From: a virus
Virus record (IMG/VR): IMGVR_UViG_3300005577_000098
Location: 1-21,782 of that record
Reading direction: 5' to 3' (one strand)
Length of the DNA stretch: 21,782 bases
Each line of letters begins with the position of its first letter. Position 1 is the first letter of the stretch. The notes below the pieces were generated by a model. The model was not told where the DNA came from. It worked only from the letters and a program-made list of their open reading frames with translations, and did no database searches. Position numbers and translations under genes: made by a program. Positions 12,431-20,373 of the stretch are shown in pieces.

Positions 12431-12511
12431 TCCGGCTAGGTTGCGTCCCGCCGGATGAACCTGATCCCGCGCCAGCGGGTAAGCCGGCCAGACCGGCAGC
12501 CTCTCAGAGGC
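12431..12511 (+). ncRNA. structured leader of four successive stem-loops
   Basis: Four perfect stem-loops follow one another without a gene: TCCGGC/GCCGGA (12431-12436 with 12450-12455), CCCGC/GCGGG (12466-12470 with 12475-12479), GCCGG/CCGGC (12483-12487 with 12493-12497) and GCCTC/GAGGC (12499-12503 with 12507-12511). With the terminator that follows they fill the gap between early and late genes. The layout suggests a leader RNA that acts on transcription, such as an antiterminator target or a put-like element. The base pairing is visible; the function is inferred. Loop sizes do not fit a tRNA. Confidence 0.45.
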
Positions 12512-12532
12512 GTAGCCATTCCCGACTCGCCC

Positions 12533-12556
12533 AGGCCTCCCATGCGGAGGCCTTTT
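12533..12556 (+). terminator. intrinsic terminator before the late genes (tR'-like)
   Basis: AGGCCTCC (12533-12540) and GGAGGCCT (12546-12553) form a perfect 8-bp GC-rich stem with a 5-nt loop, ending in four T residues (12553-12556). It lies 14 bases before the next start codon, so late genes should be reached only when transcription is made resistant, the task of a Q-type protein. Confidence 0.8.
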
Positions 12557-12570
12557 GCATTGGAGCAGCC

Positions 12571-12780
12571 ATGTCGCGTCTTGTCTTCGCATGGATCGTC
12601 ATCGCTGCGTCCATGACCGGATGCGCCACTGCGCCGACTCCTGCGCCCGCGCTGAAGAGTTGCCCGTCGAGCGTTCCATGCATCAGCAGGGCAGCCTGCA
12701 GATCAAGGCGCACCACTGCGACGGCGGCCAGGGCGTGGATGCGCTGCTCGTGCACATCGACGCGCCCGGCGATCTCATGA
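12571..12780 (+). CDS. lipoprotein with apparent frame break
   Basis: The ATG at 12571 has TTGGAG about 8 bp upstream and begins a lipoprotein signal: MSRLVFAWIVIAASMTGC, with a lipobox near S-M-T-G-C and an Ala/Pro-rich start (ATAPTPAPALKS) after the lipid-bearing Cys18. In a lysis-region setting this resembles a small outer-membrane lipoprotein such as Rz1, but length and composition do not prove it. After about residue 37 the frame becomes Arg/Ser/Thr-rich and looks like non-coding shadow, while the -1 frame (12678-12821) looks like a genuine protein. A frame shift, natural or from sequencing, or two overlapping genes are possible. Confidence 0.55.
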   Translation: MSRLVFAWIVIAASMTGCATAPTPAPALKSCPSSVPCISRAACRSRRTTATAARAWMRCSCTSTRPAIS

Positions 12781-12821
12781 TCCGCTGGGACAACCGCGGA
12801 GTCTGCGGCGATCCGGCGTGA
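12678..12821 (+). CDS. small protein (47 aa), possible C-terminal half of the lipoprotein
   Basis: ATG 12678 opens a frame one base behind the lipoprotein frame. The product, HQQGSLQIKAHHCDGGQG then VDALLVHIDAPGDLMIRWDN and RGVCGDPA, has the alternation of strands and two Cys residues expected of a small secreted beta domain. It has no signal of its own, so it makes best sense as the continuation of the lipoprotein at 12571 after a -1 shift between about 12640 and 12680. No heptameric slippery sequence was seen there. As a separate gene it lacks a clear ribosome-binding site. Confidence 0.4.
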   Translation: MHQQGSLQIKAHHCDGGQGVDALLVHIDAPGDLMIRWDNRGVCGDPA

Positions 12822-12824
12822 GCC

Positions 12825-12890
12825 ATGACCGCGCCCGCCGCCATCTTCCTGCTGATCGGCTTCATCGCCGGTTGCCTGCGTTACCGCTGA
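12825..12890 (+). CDS. possible 21-aa membrane micro-peptide
   Basis: ATG 12825 follows the preceding stop by three bases, in the same TGAGCC-start arrangement as the tiny membrane genes near 2455. The peptide is MTAPAAIFLLIGFIAGCLRY plus a final Arg, a single hydrophobic helix with a basic end. It could be a small membrane peptide, but such short frames occur by chance. Confidence 0.3.
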   Translation: MTAPAAIFLLIGFIAGCLRYR

Positions 12891-12900
12891 AAGTCCCCGC

Positions 12901-13194
12901 ATGACCGCTACCCTCTCGACCCCCGTTGCCACTGCCGTCTTCCCCGCCGGTACCGCTGACACCGAATGGACGTTTGTCCTGACCGGCTCGCTCGCGGACG
13001 GCTCGGCCTACTCGAACTCGTTCACGTCGGCGGCCCCGTCGATGCAGGTCGACATCCCCGAGGGCGCCACCGTCACGCTCGTGGTGACCAAGAACGGCGT
13101 GAGTTCGCTGGCTTCCGATCCGTTCACCGCACCGGTGACGACCGTCACGCTGTCCGTCCCGGACGCCGCCCAAAAGGCGGTCATCAGCGCGTGA
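12901..13194 (+). CDS. small Ig-like/beta-sandwich phage protein (97 aa)
   Basis: The 97-residue product is rich in Thr, Val, Ser and Ala with alternating strands (TEWTFVLTGSLADGSAYSNSF, MQVDIPEGATVTLVVTKNGVSS, VTTVTLSVPDAAQKAVIS), the look of a single Ig-like beta-sandwich domain as found in phage structural or decoration proteins. It has no signal peptide and no Cys. Position directly before the fibre genes supports a virion role. The ribosome-binding site is weak, so the start at 12901 is inferred from the N-terminal frame. Its stop overlaps the next start (GTGA). Confidence 0.55.
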   Translation: MTATLSTPVATAVFPAGTADTEWTFVLTGSLADGSAYSNSFTSAAPSMQVDIPEGATVTLVVTKNGVSSLASDPFTAPVTTVTLSVPDAAQKAVISA

Positions 13195-13295
13195 TCTTTC
13201 GCCGGCTCCTGGCCCACCTCCCGCCCTGCGTCCTTCGACTGCTGGGGCTGGTGGCGCTTGAGGTGCCGGTGCGCCGGGCGCGCATCCGCGCCTGA
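13191..13295 (+). CDS. small basic, leucine-rich peptide (34 aa)
   Basis: GTG 13191 overlaps the preceding stop by four bases. The 34-residue product is a Leu/Arg-rich amphipathic or membrane helix (LLAHLPPCVLRLLGLVALEV) with a basic tail. The overlap is the only support for translation; no family was recognised. Confidence 0.35.
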   Translation: MIFRRLLAHLPPCVLRLLGLVALEVPVRRARIRA

Positions 13296-13414
13296 CCGTC
13301 TTCTCTATCCGCCGCCCCGCATCGCCCAATCCGAACGTCAGTTCACGGGCACAGGGGCTAGCCAGCCGGCCTAGAGCCACATCCCCGGCAGCTCGCGACG
13401 TGGTGACAAGCACT

Positions 13415-13484
13415 CGCGGGACTCTTTCTCCCCGCGTGAATGGCGGCACGCCCTACGGGCGCGGCGGCGGGCGCGGGCACTTTT
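13415..13484 (+). promoter_or_regulatory. competing hairpins in the 200-bp gap before the fibre genes
   Basis: The gap 13296-13496 has no supported gene. CCCGCG (13431-13436) can pair upstream with CGCGGG (13415-13420; 10-nt loop) or downstream with CGCGGG (13472-13477), the latter enclosing a CGCCC/GGGCG hairpin (13449-13461) and followed by TTTT (13481-13484). The two pairings exclude each other, an attenuator-like layout. High GC makes chance pairing likely, so confidence is low. Confidence 0.25.
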
Positions 13485-13496
13485 CCAGGAATCATC

Positions 13497-14786
13497 ATGG
13501 CTGACAAAACCGTAGGCTTGGACGTACTGCCTGCGGGCGCTGGCGGCCTCCAGATCAAGTACCACGACAACGGCGACGGCACGTTCTCCGAGCAGGTCTA
13601 TTCGACTGGCTCGGGTGGTGGCGGCGGCGGTGCTGTGACCATGGCCTCGGGCGCTGTCGCGTCGGGCGCTTTTTCCTCCGGCTCAGTCGCTACCGGGGCC
13701 TTCGCTTCCGGATCGGTCGCATCCGGGGCTTTCGCTGCCGGCGCACTGGCTTCTGGCGCAGTCGCGTCGGGCGCCTATGCTGCGGGCGCGATTGTGGATG
13801 GCGCCGACATCACCCAAGGTGCGAAGGCTGACGCAGCCAACACCGACAGCACCAGCGCATGGAGCGTCATTGCCCTCTTGAAGGGCCTGTGGGCCGCCAT
13901 CACCGCTGGTGTCAAGCTCGTGGATGCAGCCGGCACAAACAAGGCCACCATCAAGGCCGCAGCCACGGCAGCAGTTGCCTCTACCGATACCTCTCTGGTC
14001 ACGCAGGCGCTGCTCGGGTCCAGCCTCGTCCAAGCCGGCATCGCACTCAGTGGCTCGACCACGCAGGGCGCCTCGTTGTCGCTTCTGGCCGTCCAGGCGA
14101 CTCAGACTGAACTGAGTTCCGTCAACCAGGCGGCCACGAGCGGAACCTCTGCGGCGATCGTCCCGACCAACGGCATCTCGTCGCAGTTCACGCTGAATGT
14201 GTCGACCTTCACGGCGGGCTCGTCCACTGGCTACGACGCCATCCTGCAGTACTCACTTGACGGCCAGACCAACTGGTTCGATGCGTGGCACTTCGACCGC
14301 GTGACTGCGTCTGGCTTCCAGGTGACGCCTCCCCTGAACATCGGCGGCTACCCCCGTCGTATCAGCTGGGTGAACAACACCGGCGCCGCCACCACTTGCA
14401 CCGTCTCTCTGCTTGCGACGCGGATGCCCACGCCTGTCGGCCCCGCGTTCAAGTACATCGACCGCACGGCGGCGCTCCTGACAAACCCGGCGGCGAACGC
14501 CGTGGGCGCGACGTTCCGCGTCTTCGGCGCCAAGTCGATCACGACGGCCATCACGGTCGGCACGGCGGCGACCCCGGGCCAATACACGATCCAGACGAGC
14601 GCTGACGGCACCAACTGGACGAGCGCCGTGAACGCTGCTGGCACGGCCGCCTCGGTGACGTGCGTGGCGAACAGCACGGTTCAAGTCACGGCTGTCAACG
14701 TGACGCACAGCTACGTGCGCCTGATCCAGACTGCTTCGAGCGTCTCGCAAACCGGTACGCAAGCCACGATCACGGCGCTGGGCTGA
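13497..14786 (+). CDS. tail-fibre/minor structural protein with pentapeptide repeats
   Basis: ATG 13497 is chosen because AGGA (13487-13490) lies just upstream; a longer frame from 13440 lacks one. The 429-residue protein starts with a short domain (VGLDVLPAGAGGLQIKYHDNGDGTF), a Gly-rich hinge (residues 38-45) and about ten ASGA(V/F)-type pentapeptides (residues 49-103), then VDGADITQGAKADAANTDSTSAWSVIALLKG, a segment widely seen in phage fibre proteins. The C-terminal 270 residues form two beta-rich modules (FTLNVSTFTAG...YDAILQYSLDGQTNWFDAW and VGATFRVFGAKSITTAITVG...YTIQTSADGTNWTSAV). No enzymatic motif is seen. It probably joins trimeric fibres or decorates the baseplate. Confidence 0.65.
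   Translation: MADKTVGLDVLPAGAGGLQIKYHDNGDGTFSEQVYSTGSGGGGGGAVTMASGAVASGAFSSGSVATGAFASGSVASGAFAAGALASGAVASGAYAAGAIVDGADITQGAKADAANTDSTSAWSVIALLKGLWAAITAGVKLVDAAGTNKATIKAAATAAVASTDTSLVTQALLGSSLVQAGIALSGSTTQGASLSLLAVQATQTELSSVNQAATSGTSAAIVPTNGISSQFTLNVSTFTAGSSTGYDAILQYSLDGQTNWFDAWHFDRVTASGFQVTPPLNIGGYPRRISWVNNTGAATTCTVSLLATRMPTPVGPAFKYIDRTAALLTNPAANAVGATFRVFGAKSITTAITVGTAATPGQYTIQTSADGTNWTSAVNAAGTAASVTCVANSTVQVTAVNVTHSYVRLIQTASSVSQTGTQATITALG
13641..13806 (+). repeat. degenerate 15-bp tandem repeat encoding ASGA(V/F) units
   Basis: About eleven 15-bp units repeat with the pattern (tcg/tcc)GGC-GCN-(gtc/ttc)-GCN, encoding ASGAV/ASGAF-like pentapeptides. The protein period is kept while codons vary, so selection acts on the peptide rather than on DNA identity. 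Confidence 0.6.
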
Positions 14787-14792
14787 TCCGCC

Positions 14793-16862
14793 ATGATGGC
14801 GTTGACGGTCACCGCGGCAGCGAGCCAGCTGTTCGGGAATTGCACGCCGCTGCAGAGCGTGCAACCGGTCATCCTCGCCAACCCGGTCATCGGTCAGCCG
14901 CTGAACTATACGATCCCCGGCTACACCGGGCCGATCACGAGTCAGCAGTGGTACTGGAACACCGGCTCCGGCCCGATCCTGATCCCGGGCGCCACGGGCT
15001 CGACCTACACGCCGAGCTTGACCAGCCCGCGCAGCGGTGCAACTGACGTCGGCGGCTATCCGAGCATCTCGGTCGTCACGCCGTTCGGCACGTTCCGCAG
15101 CCAAGAGTTCTCAGCCACGGGCCAAGTCATCTCGCAGACGGGCGTCCTGACGAAGTCCTCGCCGACCTCCGGCACGAACTTCATCGCGACCGAAGCCACG
15201 ACGATCACGATCTTGACCGTGAGCGTGGTTCGTCTGATCTGCCCGCTCGGCCCGAACCCGACCTTCTACATCGAGACGACGGTCGCCCCGGGCACCTACA
15301 CGGGCGGCACGAGCAACTTCGGCGACCCGACGCTGCTGGGCGGCACGCAGTTCAGCAGCAACGTCTACTCGTACCACTCACTTGCGCCGGCGGCCTGTAT
15401 CGACCAGGTCGCCGCCAAGCCCGCAACGGCCACGCGGCCGGCGGCGAGCACGGGTGTTGGCTTCTTCACGAAGAACGGCGCGATTTACGACGCCAACGGC
15501 AACCGCTTCGACGGCCGTGGCCTGAACCGCCTGCATTGGGACTGCAACCGCCCGGGCAACGACTCCGGCCTGTTCAACGCCAAGGCGAACACGCACCGGC
15601 TGTTCATCGACACGTCTCAGAACTGGACGTCGGTCAACAAGCCGCTGATCGACGCGATTATCTCCAACAGCGTCGTGCCGCAGCTAGTCATACCCTACGT
15701 CCGCGCGAACTTCGAAGCGACGTTCTCGGGTACGACGATGACGGTCACGACGATGAACTCAGGCGTGATCGGTTGCGCGCCGTCGTTCAGTTCGGGCGCT
15801 GGCGGCGGCTTTATTTCGACCGGTGTGTCCTCGACAACGGTCATCAAGGCGCAGCTGACCAACACGAACCCGAGCGGAATCCCTGGCAAGGAGGGCACGT
15901 ACACCACGAGTACCTCCAACAGCATCGCATCGCCGCAGAACGTGGTCTACAGCAACGGGACCACCGGCCAGAAGGCCCCTGACTTTGCCATCGCAGCGGC
16001 TCAGGTCTGGGTCGACAACTACGCAAACTTCGGCCCCTACGAGCGGTGGATGCTGCTCAACATCATCAACGAGTGGGGCGCCTCGGCAGGCACCTACACG
16101 GCGTCGATCTCCGGCACCACGATGACGGTGCCATCGAGCTCGGCCAGCGTCTACGTCGGCCAGAAGATCAACGGCTCGGGTGTGACGCCCTGCACCGTGA
16201 CTGCATTCATCACGGGTACCGGATCGAACGGCACCTACACCGTGGACATCAGCCAGACGGCGGCCAGCACCACGATGACCGACGTCACTTGGCGTGACAC
16301 TTGCATCACCATGGTGCAGATGCTGCGCACGGCCGGCTACAAGGGCACCATCATGCTGGACGCCCCAGGCAGCGGCCAAGACGCCCCGGCCGCCGGACGC
16401 GCGTGGACGATCCTGAACCACGCCGCTGCGATCAAGTCTGCGGATCCGCAGCAGAACATCGCCATCGAGCTCCACGCCTACGGCACGTACTCGGCCGGCG
16501 CGCTGGCGCCTGTCGCCCAGGCGATGGCTTCGGCGGCCGTCTCGCTCGGCATCCCGTACGGCATTGGCGAGTTCGGTCCAGCCAACGAGAACGTCGCCTC
16601 CGGCTCGATCACGACCGCGCAGACGCTCGAGACCATCTCGGTCGCCGCCGCCTGCGGATTGAGTTGGAAGTACTGGGCCTGGGACGACCCCGTCAATGCA
16701 TCGAGCACGACGTCGGTTTACTACGCCGCCTGCCTGCAGGCGAACAGCAACTTCTTCGCCACGTTGAACCCGGCGCAACTGACGACCGCCGGCCAGCAAC
16801 TGGTGCTCGATAGCACCTACGGGCTGGTCAATGTCGCCGTGCCAGCGACCGTCTTCCCGTAA
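14793..16862 (+). CDS. phage tail protein with a GH5-type glycoside hydrolase domain
   Basis: The 689-residue protein starts at ATG 14793 with no strong ribosome-binding site, probably coupled to the preceding stop six bases away. Residues 1-110 look like an Ig-like attachment domain, 115-220 like a beta-rich linker. From about 222 to 656 a GH5-type TIM barrel can be followed: GRGLNRLHWD (strand 1), ANTHRLFIDTSQNW (2), NIINEWG with acid/base E427 (4), IMLDAPG (5), ELHAYGTYS with the family His-x-Tyr (6), YGIGEFGP with nucleophile E593 (7) and WKYWAWDDP (8). It should cut beta-linked glucan or mannan-type polysaccharide in the host envelope or slime. Two SGTTMTV beta inserts (306-390, 433-497) interrupt the barrel after strands 3 and 4. 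Its 3' end overlaps the PEP-CTERM gene by 35 bp, tail to tail. Confidence 0.75.
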   Translation: MMALTVTAAASQLFGNCTPLQSVQPVILANPVIGQPLNYTIPGYTGPITSQQWYWNTGSGPILIPGATGSTYTPSLTSPRSGATDVGGYPSISVVTPFGTFRSQEFSATGQVISQTGVLTKSSPTSGTNFIATEATTITILTVSVVRLICPLGPNPTFYIETTVAPGTYTGGTSNFGDPTLLGGTQFSSNVYSYHSLAPAACIDQVAAKPATATRPAASTGVGFFTKNGAIYDANGNRFDGRGLNRLHWDCNRPGNDSGLFNAKANTHRLFIDTSQNWTSVNKPLIDAIISNSVVPQLVIPYVRANFEATFSGTTMTVTTMNSGVIGCAPSFSSGAGGGFISTGVSSTTVIKAQLTNTNPSGIPGKEGTYTTSTSNSIASPQNVVYSNGTTGQKAPDFAIAAAQVWVDNYANFGPYERWMLLNIINEWGASAGTYTASISGTTMTVPSSSASVYVGQKINGSGVTPCTVTAFITGTGSNGTYTVDISQTAASTTMTDVTWRDTCITMVQMLRTAGYKGTIMLDAPGSGQDAPAAGRAWTILNHAAAIKSADPQQNIAIELHAYGTYSAGALAPVAQAMASAAVSLGIPYGIGEFGPANENVASGSITTAQTLETISVAAACGLSWKYWAWDDPVNASSTTSVYYAACLQANSNFFATLNPAQLTTAGQQLVLDSTYGLVNVAVPATVFP

Positions 16863-17370
16863 GACCTCCGGCGCCCAAGGCCAGCGCCAGCATCACCGCG
16901 GACACCGGCTCGGGAACCTGCCGAACAGCCTCCAAGGTGAAGTCGGAGTGTGACTCCTGCTCGTCGTACGAGATGGCGTTCAATCCGCCACCGTAGCGCG
17001 CGCCGAACACACAGCAGCCGTCGACACCCGCGTTGAGCGAGTAGCCGACGACATAGCCGTTACGGATCGACACCTCGGCGGCGTGATCCATGTCGCTGGT
17101 GAAGGCCAACTCACGGCCCGCACCGGTCACAGAGAACCCGATGCCCGCGGCGTAGTAGTCGCCGTCGGCGAGTGACGGCAGGTCAATCGACAGAAGCCCG
17201 GTGAACTGGGTGGTTGTGTCGCACGGGTCGTCCTGATTGACCCCACATCCATAGCCGGTCTGGATCCGGTAGCTCCCAGCGATGGGCAGGTTGACCACGG
17301 CGTCAGCCCTTGCCATCGAACACCCGAACGCCAATGCGGCAGCTCCCGCTGCCAAGACGGTGCGTCTCAT
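16828..17370 (-). CDS. PEP-CTERM anchored secreted protein (moron-like)
   Basis: ATG 17370 has AAGGGG about 7 bp upstream. The 180-residue product has a Sec signal peptide (MRRTVLAAGAAALAFGCSMA, cleavage probably after ARADA), a mature beta-rich domain with several Cys (CGVNQDDPC, GCC) and a textbook PEP-CTERM tail: VPEP at 152-155, a hydrophobic segment (VMLALALGAGGL) and a basic end, RRSLARRH. Such tails are processed by host exosortase and place proteins in the biofilm matrix. It is the only leftward gene in the fibre block, so it is likely an independently transcribed cargo gene, probably acquired from a host. The passenger domain belongs to no family I recognise. No clear promoter was found upstream. 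Confidence 0.8.
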   Translation of the reverse strand: MRRTVLAAGAAALAFGCSMARADAVVNLPIAGSYRIQTGYGCGVNQDDPCDTTTQFTGLLSIDLPSLADGDYYAAGIGFSVTGAGRELAFTSDMDHAAEVSIRNGYVVGYSLNAGVDGCCVFGARYGGGLNAISYDEQESHSDFTLEAVRQVPEPVSAVMLALALGAGGLTGRRSLARRH

Positions 17371-17489
17371 CTCGTTCCCCTTCGTGTTGTTGAACTCAAC
17401 GCGACAGCGGAGCAGGCGCCCCACACACCAACCCGCATGCGCCGCGCCAGTCTAGTACGGCGCGCTGCCCGGGTATTGCTGAGCACGCC

Positions 17490-20369
17490 ATGACCGCTCC
17501 CAACGCATTCCTCGTCGACCAGAACTCGACGACTACGCCGAACATCGCGGTCGCCGTTGACCCGTCGACGGGCGTTCCCACGTTCCTGACGGTCGACGGC
17601 AGCGGCAACCAGGTCGCAACGTCCTTCGGTGGCGGTGGCGGCGGTGGCGGTGGCGGGGACATGTACCTCGCCCAGATCCAGACCATCACGGGCGCCAAGA
17701 CGTTCAACAGCGGCAAGTTCTCGGTCGCCGGCGCAACGAGCGGCGCGATCACCGTCAATGCGCCGGCTGTTGCTGGGTCGAACACGATCACTCTGCCGGC
17801 TGCGACGGATACCCTCGTTGGCCGCGCCACGACGGACACGCTCACCAACAAGACCCTGACCGCGCCCGTCATGTCGGCGCCTGTCCTGGGCACCCCTGCC
17901 AGCGGCAACCTGGCCAGCTGCACCGGCTTGCCGATCGCGACTGGCGTGTCCGGCCTCGGCGCAAACGTCGCCACGTTCCTGGCCACGCCCAGCAGCGCCA
18001 ACTTCGCCGCAGCGATCACGGGCGGTACCGGCACTGGCGCGAACGTCTTCGCCAACAGCCCTGTGCTCGTCACGCCGAACATCGGTACGCCGAGCGCCGG
18101 CACCCTGACGAATTGCACGGGTCTGCCGCTGACCACGGGCGTCACTGGCACGTTGCCGGGCGCCAACATGGCCGTGATGGTCGCCTCCGGCGCCAGCCAC
18201 GCGCCGGGCGCCGTCCCCGACCCGGGCGCGAGCGCCGGCACCACCCGCTTCCTGCGCGAAGACGGCACCTGGTCCGCCCCGGCGGGCGGGGGCACCGTCA
18301 CGAACTCGGGCAACCTGCTCTCCAACAGCATCGTCCTGGGCACGGGCACGACCGGCACGCAGGTCGCCGCAGGCCTGACCACGGATGGCGTGTCCAAGGT
18401 CAACCTCGGCGTCGCGGGTACGTCTGTCGGCTCGGTGGGCTTCAGCAATGCCACCAGCGGAAGCATCACGCTCGCCCCGGCGACTGGCGCGCTCGGCTCC
18501 GTCACCCTGACGATGCCGGCGGTCACGGACACGCTGGTTGCCCTCGGCGCCACGCAGACCCTGACGAACAAGACGCTCACCGCTCCCACGCTGAGCGGCA
18601 TCGTCTCGACGGATGGCGCGAACATCACCACCGCGAATGCGATGGCTGCGCTCGCGATCGATGTCACCAAGGGCCTGAACACCAAGACGATCGCGGTTGA
18701 CACTACGTTCACGTTTAGCGGCACGCCCGCGACGGCGAACACCTGGTTCTCCGTCCACGTCACCAACTCCGATCCCAATCCGCACACGCTGACGTTCCCG
18801 AGCGCGTTCTCGGTTGTCACCCAGGCGGCGCGCTCGACCTGCCCGATCGCCGGCAGCGGCCAGCTGTGGATCATGTTCCGCTGGGACGGCACCGCCTACC
18901 ACGTCTTCGGGGACGGCGCGTTCCTGAACAGTTTCACGGCGACGACAAACCCCGGCACGTCCAACGACGTGACGCAAGGCTACGGCGTCGGATCGCTGTG
19001 GGCCAACACGTCTTCGAACACCCTGTTCTGGTGCGAGTCGAACGCTGCTGGCGCGGCTGTCTGGAACTCCACCGGTGGCTCGGGCGACATGCTGCTCGGG
19101 ACGTCGCAGACGGTCACGGCCGCCAAGACGTTCAACGACGCGACCCTCGTCCTGGCCGGGTCGACCAGCGGCAGCCTGACGCTGCACGCGACGGCTGCGG
19201 CCGGCTCAGGATCGTTCACGTTCCCCACGGGCACGGACACGGTGGTCGGTGTGGCGGCAACGCAGACCCTGACCAACAAGACCCTGACGTCGCCGACGCT
19301 GACAACTCCCGCGCTCGGGACGCCCGCGTCGGGAACGCTCACCAACTGCACCGGCTTGCCGCTGTCGACCGGCGTCACGGGCAACCTGCCGCCGAGCAAC
19401 CTCAACAGCGGCACCGGCGCGACTGCCAGCACCTACTGGCGTGGCGACGGTACCTGGGCGACCCCTGCCGGCGCCGGCACGGTAACCAACAGCGGCGGCG
19501 CGCTGACGGCCAACGCCGTAGTGCTGGGCGCCGGCTCGAGCGATGCCAAGGTAGTGGCTGGCGTCACGACCGATGGCGTGTCCAAGATCAATCTTGGCGT
19601 CGCCGGATCTTCGGTCGGTGGCGTCGTGCTGGCCAATGCGACCAGCGGCACGATCACCATCGCGCCTGCGACGGGTGCCCTTGGCACGGTGACCCTGACG
19701 GCTCCTGCAGTGACCGACACCCTCGTGGGGCTGGCCGCCACGCAAGCGCTGACGAACAAGACCTACAACGGCAACACCTGGACGGCTGGCACCGCCACGC
19801 TGACGGGCGCGGCTGGCAAGACGCTGGCGTGGAACAACACGATCACGTTCGCAGCGGGTGCGGACGGCGCCACGTTCACCTTCCCGGGCACCAACGACAC
19901 CATCGTGGGCCGCACGGCGACCCAGACGCTCACGAACAAGACGCTGACGAGCCCGGCGATCACCAACCCCGCGCTCTCGCATGCCAAGCCGGCGGCCAAC
20001 CTGACGACCATCGGGACGACCATCAGCGGCTACAACGCGGGCGCGACGATCACTCAGTTCCAGGCCGTCTACATGGGCTCTGGCGGCACCTGGCTGCTCG
20101 CCGATGCTGACGGTACCGGCACACGACAGGCGCGCGGTCTGGCTGCGGCTGCCGGCACCAGCGGCAACCCGCTTGATGTGCTGGACAACGGTATTGCACG
20201 CAACGATGCCTGGACGTGGACGCCTGGCGGAGACATCTACCTGAGCACGACGGCGGGTGGCCTCACGCAGACGGCCCCCACCTCCGGCGCCGACGTTCGT
20301 CGCATCGGCTATGCACTGTCGGCCACTGAGATCCGCGTGCAGATCGACAGCTTCTACGTGACGGTGTGA
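17490..20369 (+). CDS. giant tail-fibre protein with TLTNKTL repeats
   Basis: The 959-residue frame starts at ATG 17490. An N-terminal segment (residues 1-45) is followed by ten Gly (47-56) and then repeated beta units: TLTNKTL-type motifs near residues 117, 357, 593, 753 and 812, each with GTP(A/S)(S/A)[11 protein letters not shown] or NATSG(S/T)[15 protein letters not shown] stretches. Between the copies lies a unique domain (385-480, [31 protein letters not shown]). The last 130 residues ([17 protein letters not shown]...[30 protein letters not shown]) are a C-terminal module common in phage tail and head fibres. Extended trimeric fibres with such repeats reach the host surface. No catalytic motif is seen. 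Confidence 0.75.
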   Translation: MTAPNAFLVDQNSTTTPNIAVAVDPSTGVPTFLTVDGSGNQVATSFGGGGGGGGGGDMYLAQIQTITGAKTFNSGKFSVAGATSGAITVNAPAVAGSNTITLPAATDTLVGRATTDTLTNKTLTAPVMSAPVLGTPASGNLASCTGLPIATGVSGLGANVATFLATPSSANFAAAITGGTGTGANVFANSPVLVTPNIGTPSAGTLTNCTGLPLTTGVTGTLPGANMAVMVASGASHAPGAVPDPGASAGTTRFLREDGTWSAPAGGGTVTNSGNLLSNSIVLGTGTTGTQVAAGLTTDGVSKVNLGVAGTSVGSVGFSNATSGSITLAPATGALGSVTLTMPAVTDTLVALGATQTLTNKTLTAPTLSGIVSTDGANITTANAMAALAIDVTKGLNTKTIAVDTTFTFSGTPATANTWFSVHVTNSDPNPHTLTFPSAFSVVTQAARSTCPIAGSGQLWIMFRWDGTAYHVFGDGAFLNSFTATTNPGTSNDVTQGYGVGSLWANTSSNTLFWCESNAAGAAVWNSTGGSGDMLLGTSQTVTAAKTFNDATLVLAGSTSGSLTLHATAAAGSGSFTFPTGTDTVVGVAATQTLTNKTLTSPTLTTPALGTPASGTLTNCTGLPLSTGVTGNLPPSNLNSGTGATASTYWRGDGTWATPAGAGTVTNSGGALTANAVVLGAGSSDAKVVAGVTTDGVSKINLGVAGSSVGGVVLANATSGTITIAPATGALGTVTLTAPAVTDTLVGLAATQALTNKTYNGNTWTAGTATLTGAAGKTLAWNNTITFAAGADGATFTFPGTNDTIVGRTATQTLTNKTLTSPAITNPALSHAKPAANLTTIGTTISGYNAGATITQFQAVYMGSGGTWLLADADGTGTRQARGLAAAAGTSGNPLDVLDNGIARNDAWTWTPGGDIYLSTTAGGLTQTAPTSGADVRRIGYALSATEIRVQIDSFYVTV
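18291..18590 (+). repeat. internal duplication of the fibre gene, copy 1
   Basis: Codons here encode GTVTNSG...VLGTG...[18 protein letters not shown] then [20 protein letters not shown] and TLTNKTL. The same order recurs at 19476-19770 with many changes, so this is an ancient in-gene duplication. Confidence 0.6.
19476..19770 (+). repeat. internal duplication of the fibre gene, copy 2
   Basis: Encodes [10 protein letters not shown]...VLGAG...[18 protein letters not shown] then [20 protein letters not shown] and ALTNKTY, parallel to copy 1. The preceding [16 protein letters not shown] and DGTWATPAG also match the stretch before copy 1, so the repeat unit is longer than shown. Confidence 0.6.
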
Positions 20370-20373
20370 CGTC

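Noticed and set aside
12431-12511. tRNA or tRNA-like gene
   Set aside because: The loops are 13, 4, 5 and 3 bases and there is no acceptor pairing or T-loop; the hairpins do not form a cloverleaf on either strand.
13641-13806. CRISPR-like array
   Set aside because: The short repeats are in frame, contiguous and without spacers; they encode fibre pentapeptides. No CRISPR array was seen elsewhere.
14253-16799. Long leftward frames opposite the structural and GH5 genes
   Set aside because: They are antisense to well-recognised proteins and have Arg/Gly/Asp-rich low-information products with no start signals.
17371-17489. Promoter for the PEP-CTERM gene
   Set aside because: A GTTGAGTTCAAC palindrome and AT-poor hexamers are present, but no pair of hexamers with proper spacing could be supported.
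17367-19187. Leftward open frames of 606 and 498 codons opposite the fibre gene
   Set aside because: The rightward fibre protein has clear repeats and known motifs; these frames are Arg- or Pro/Val-rich mirror images created by the repetitive GC-rich coding sequence.
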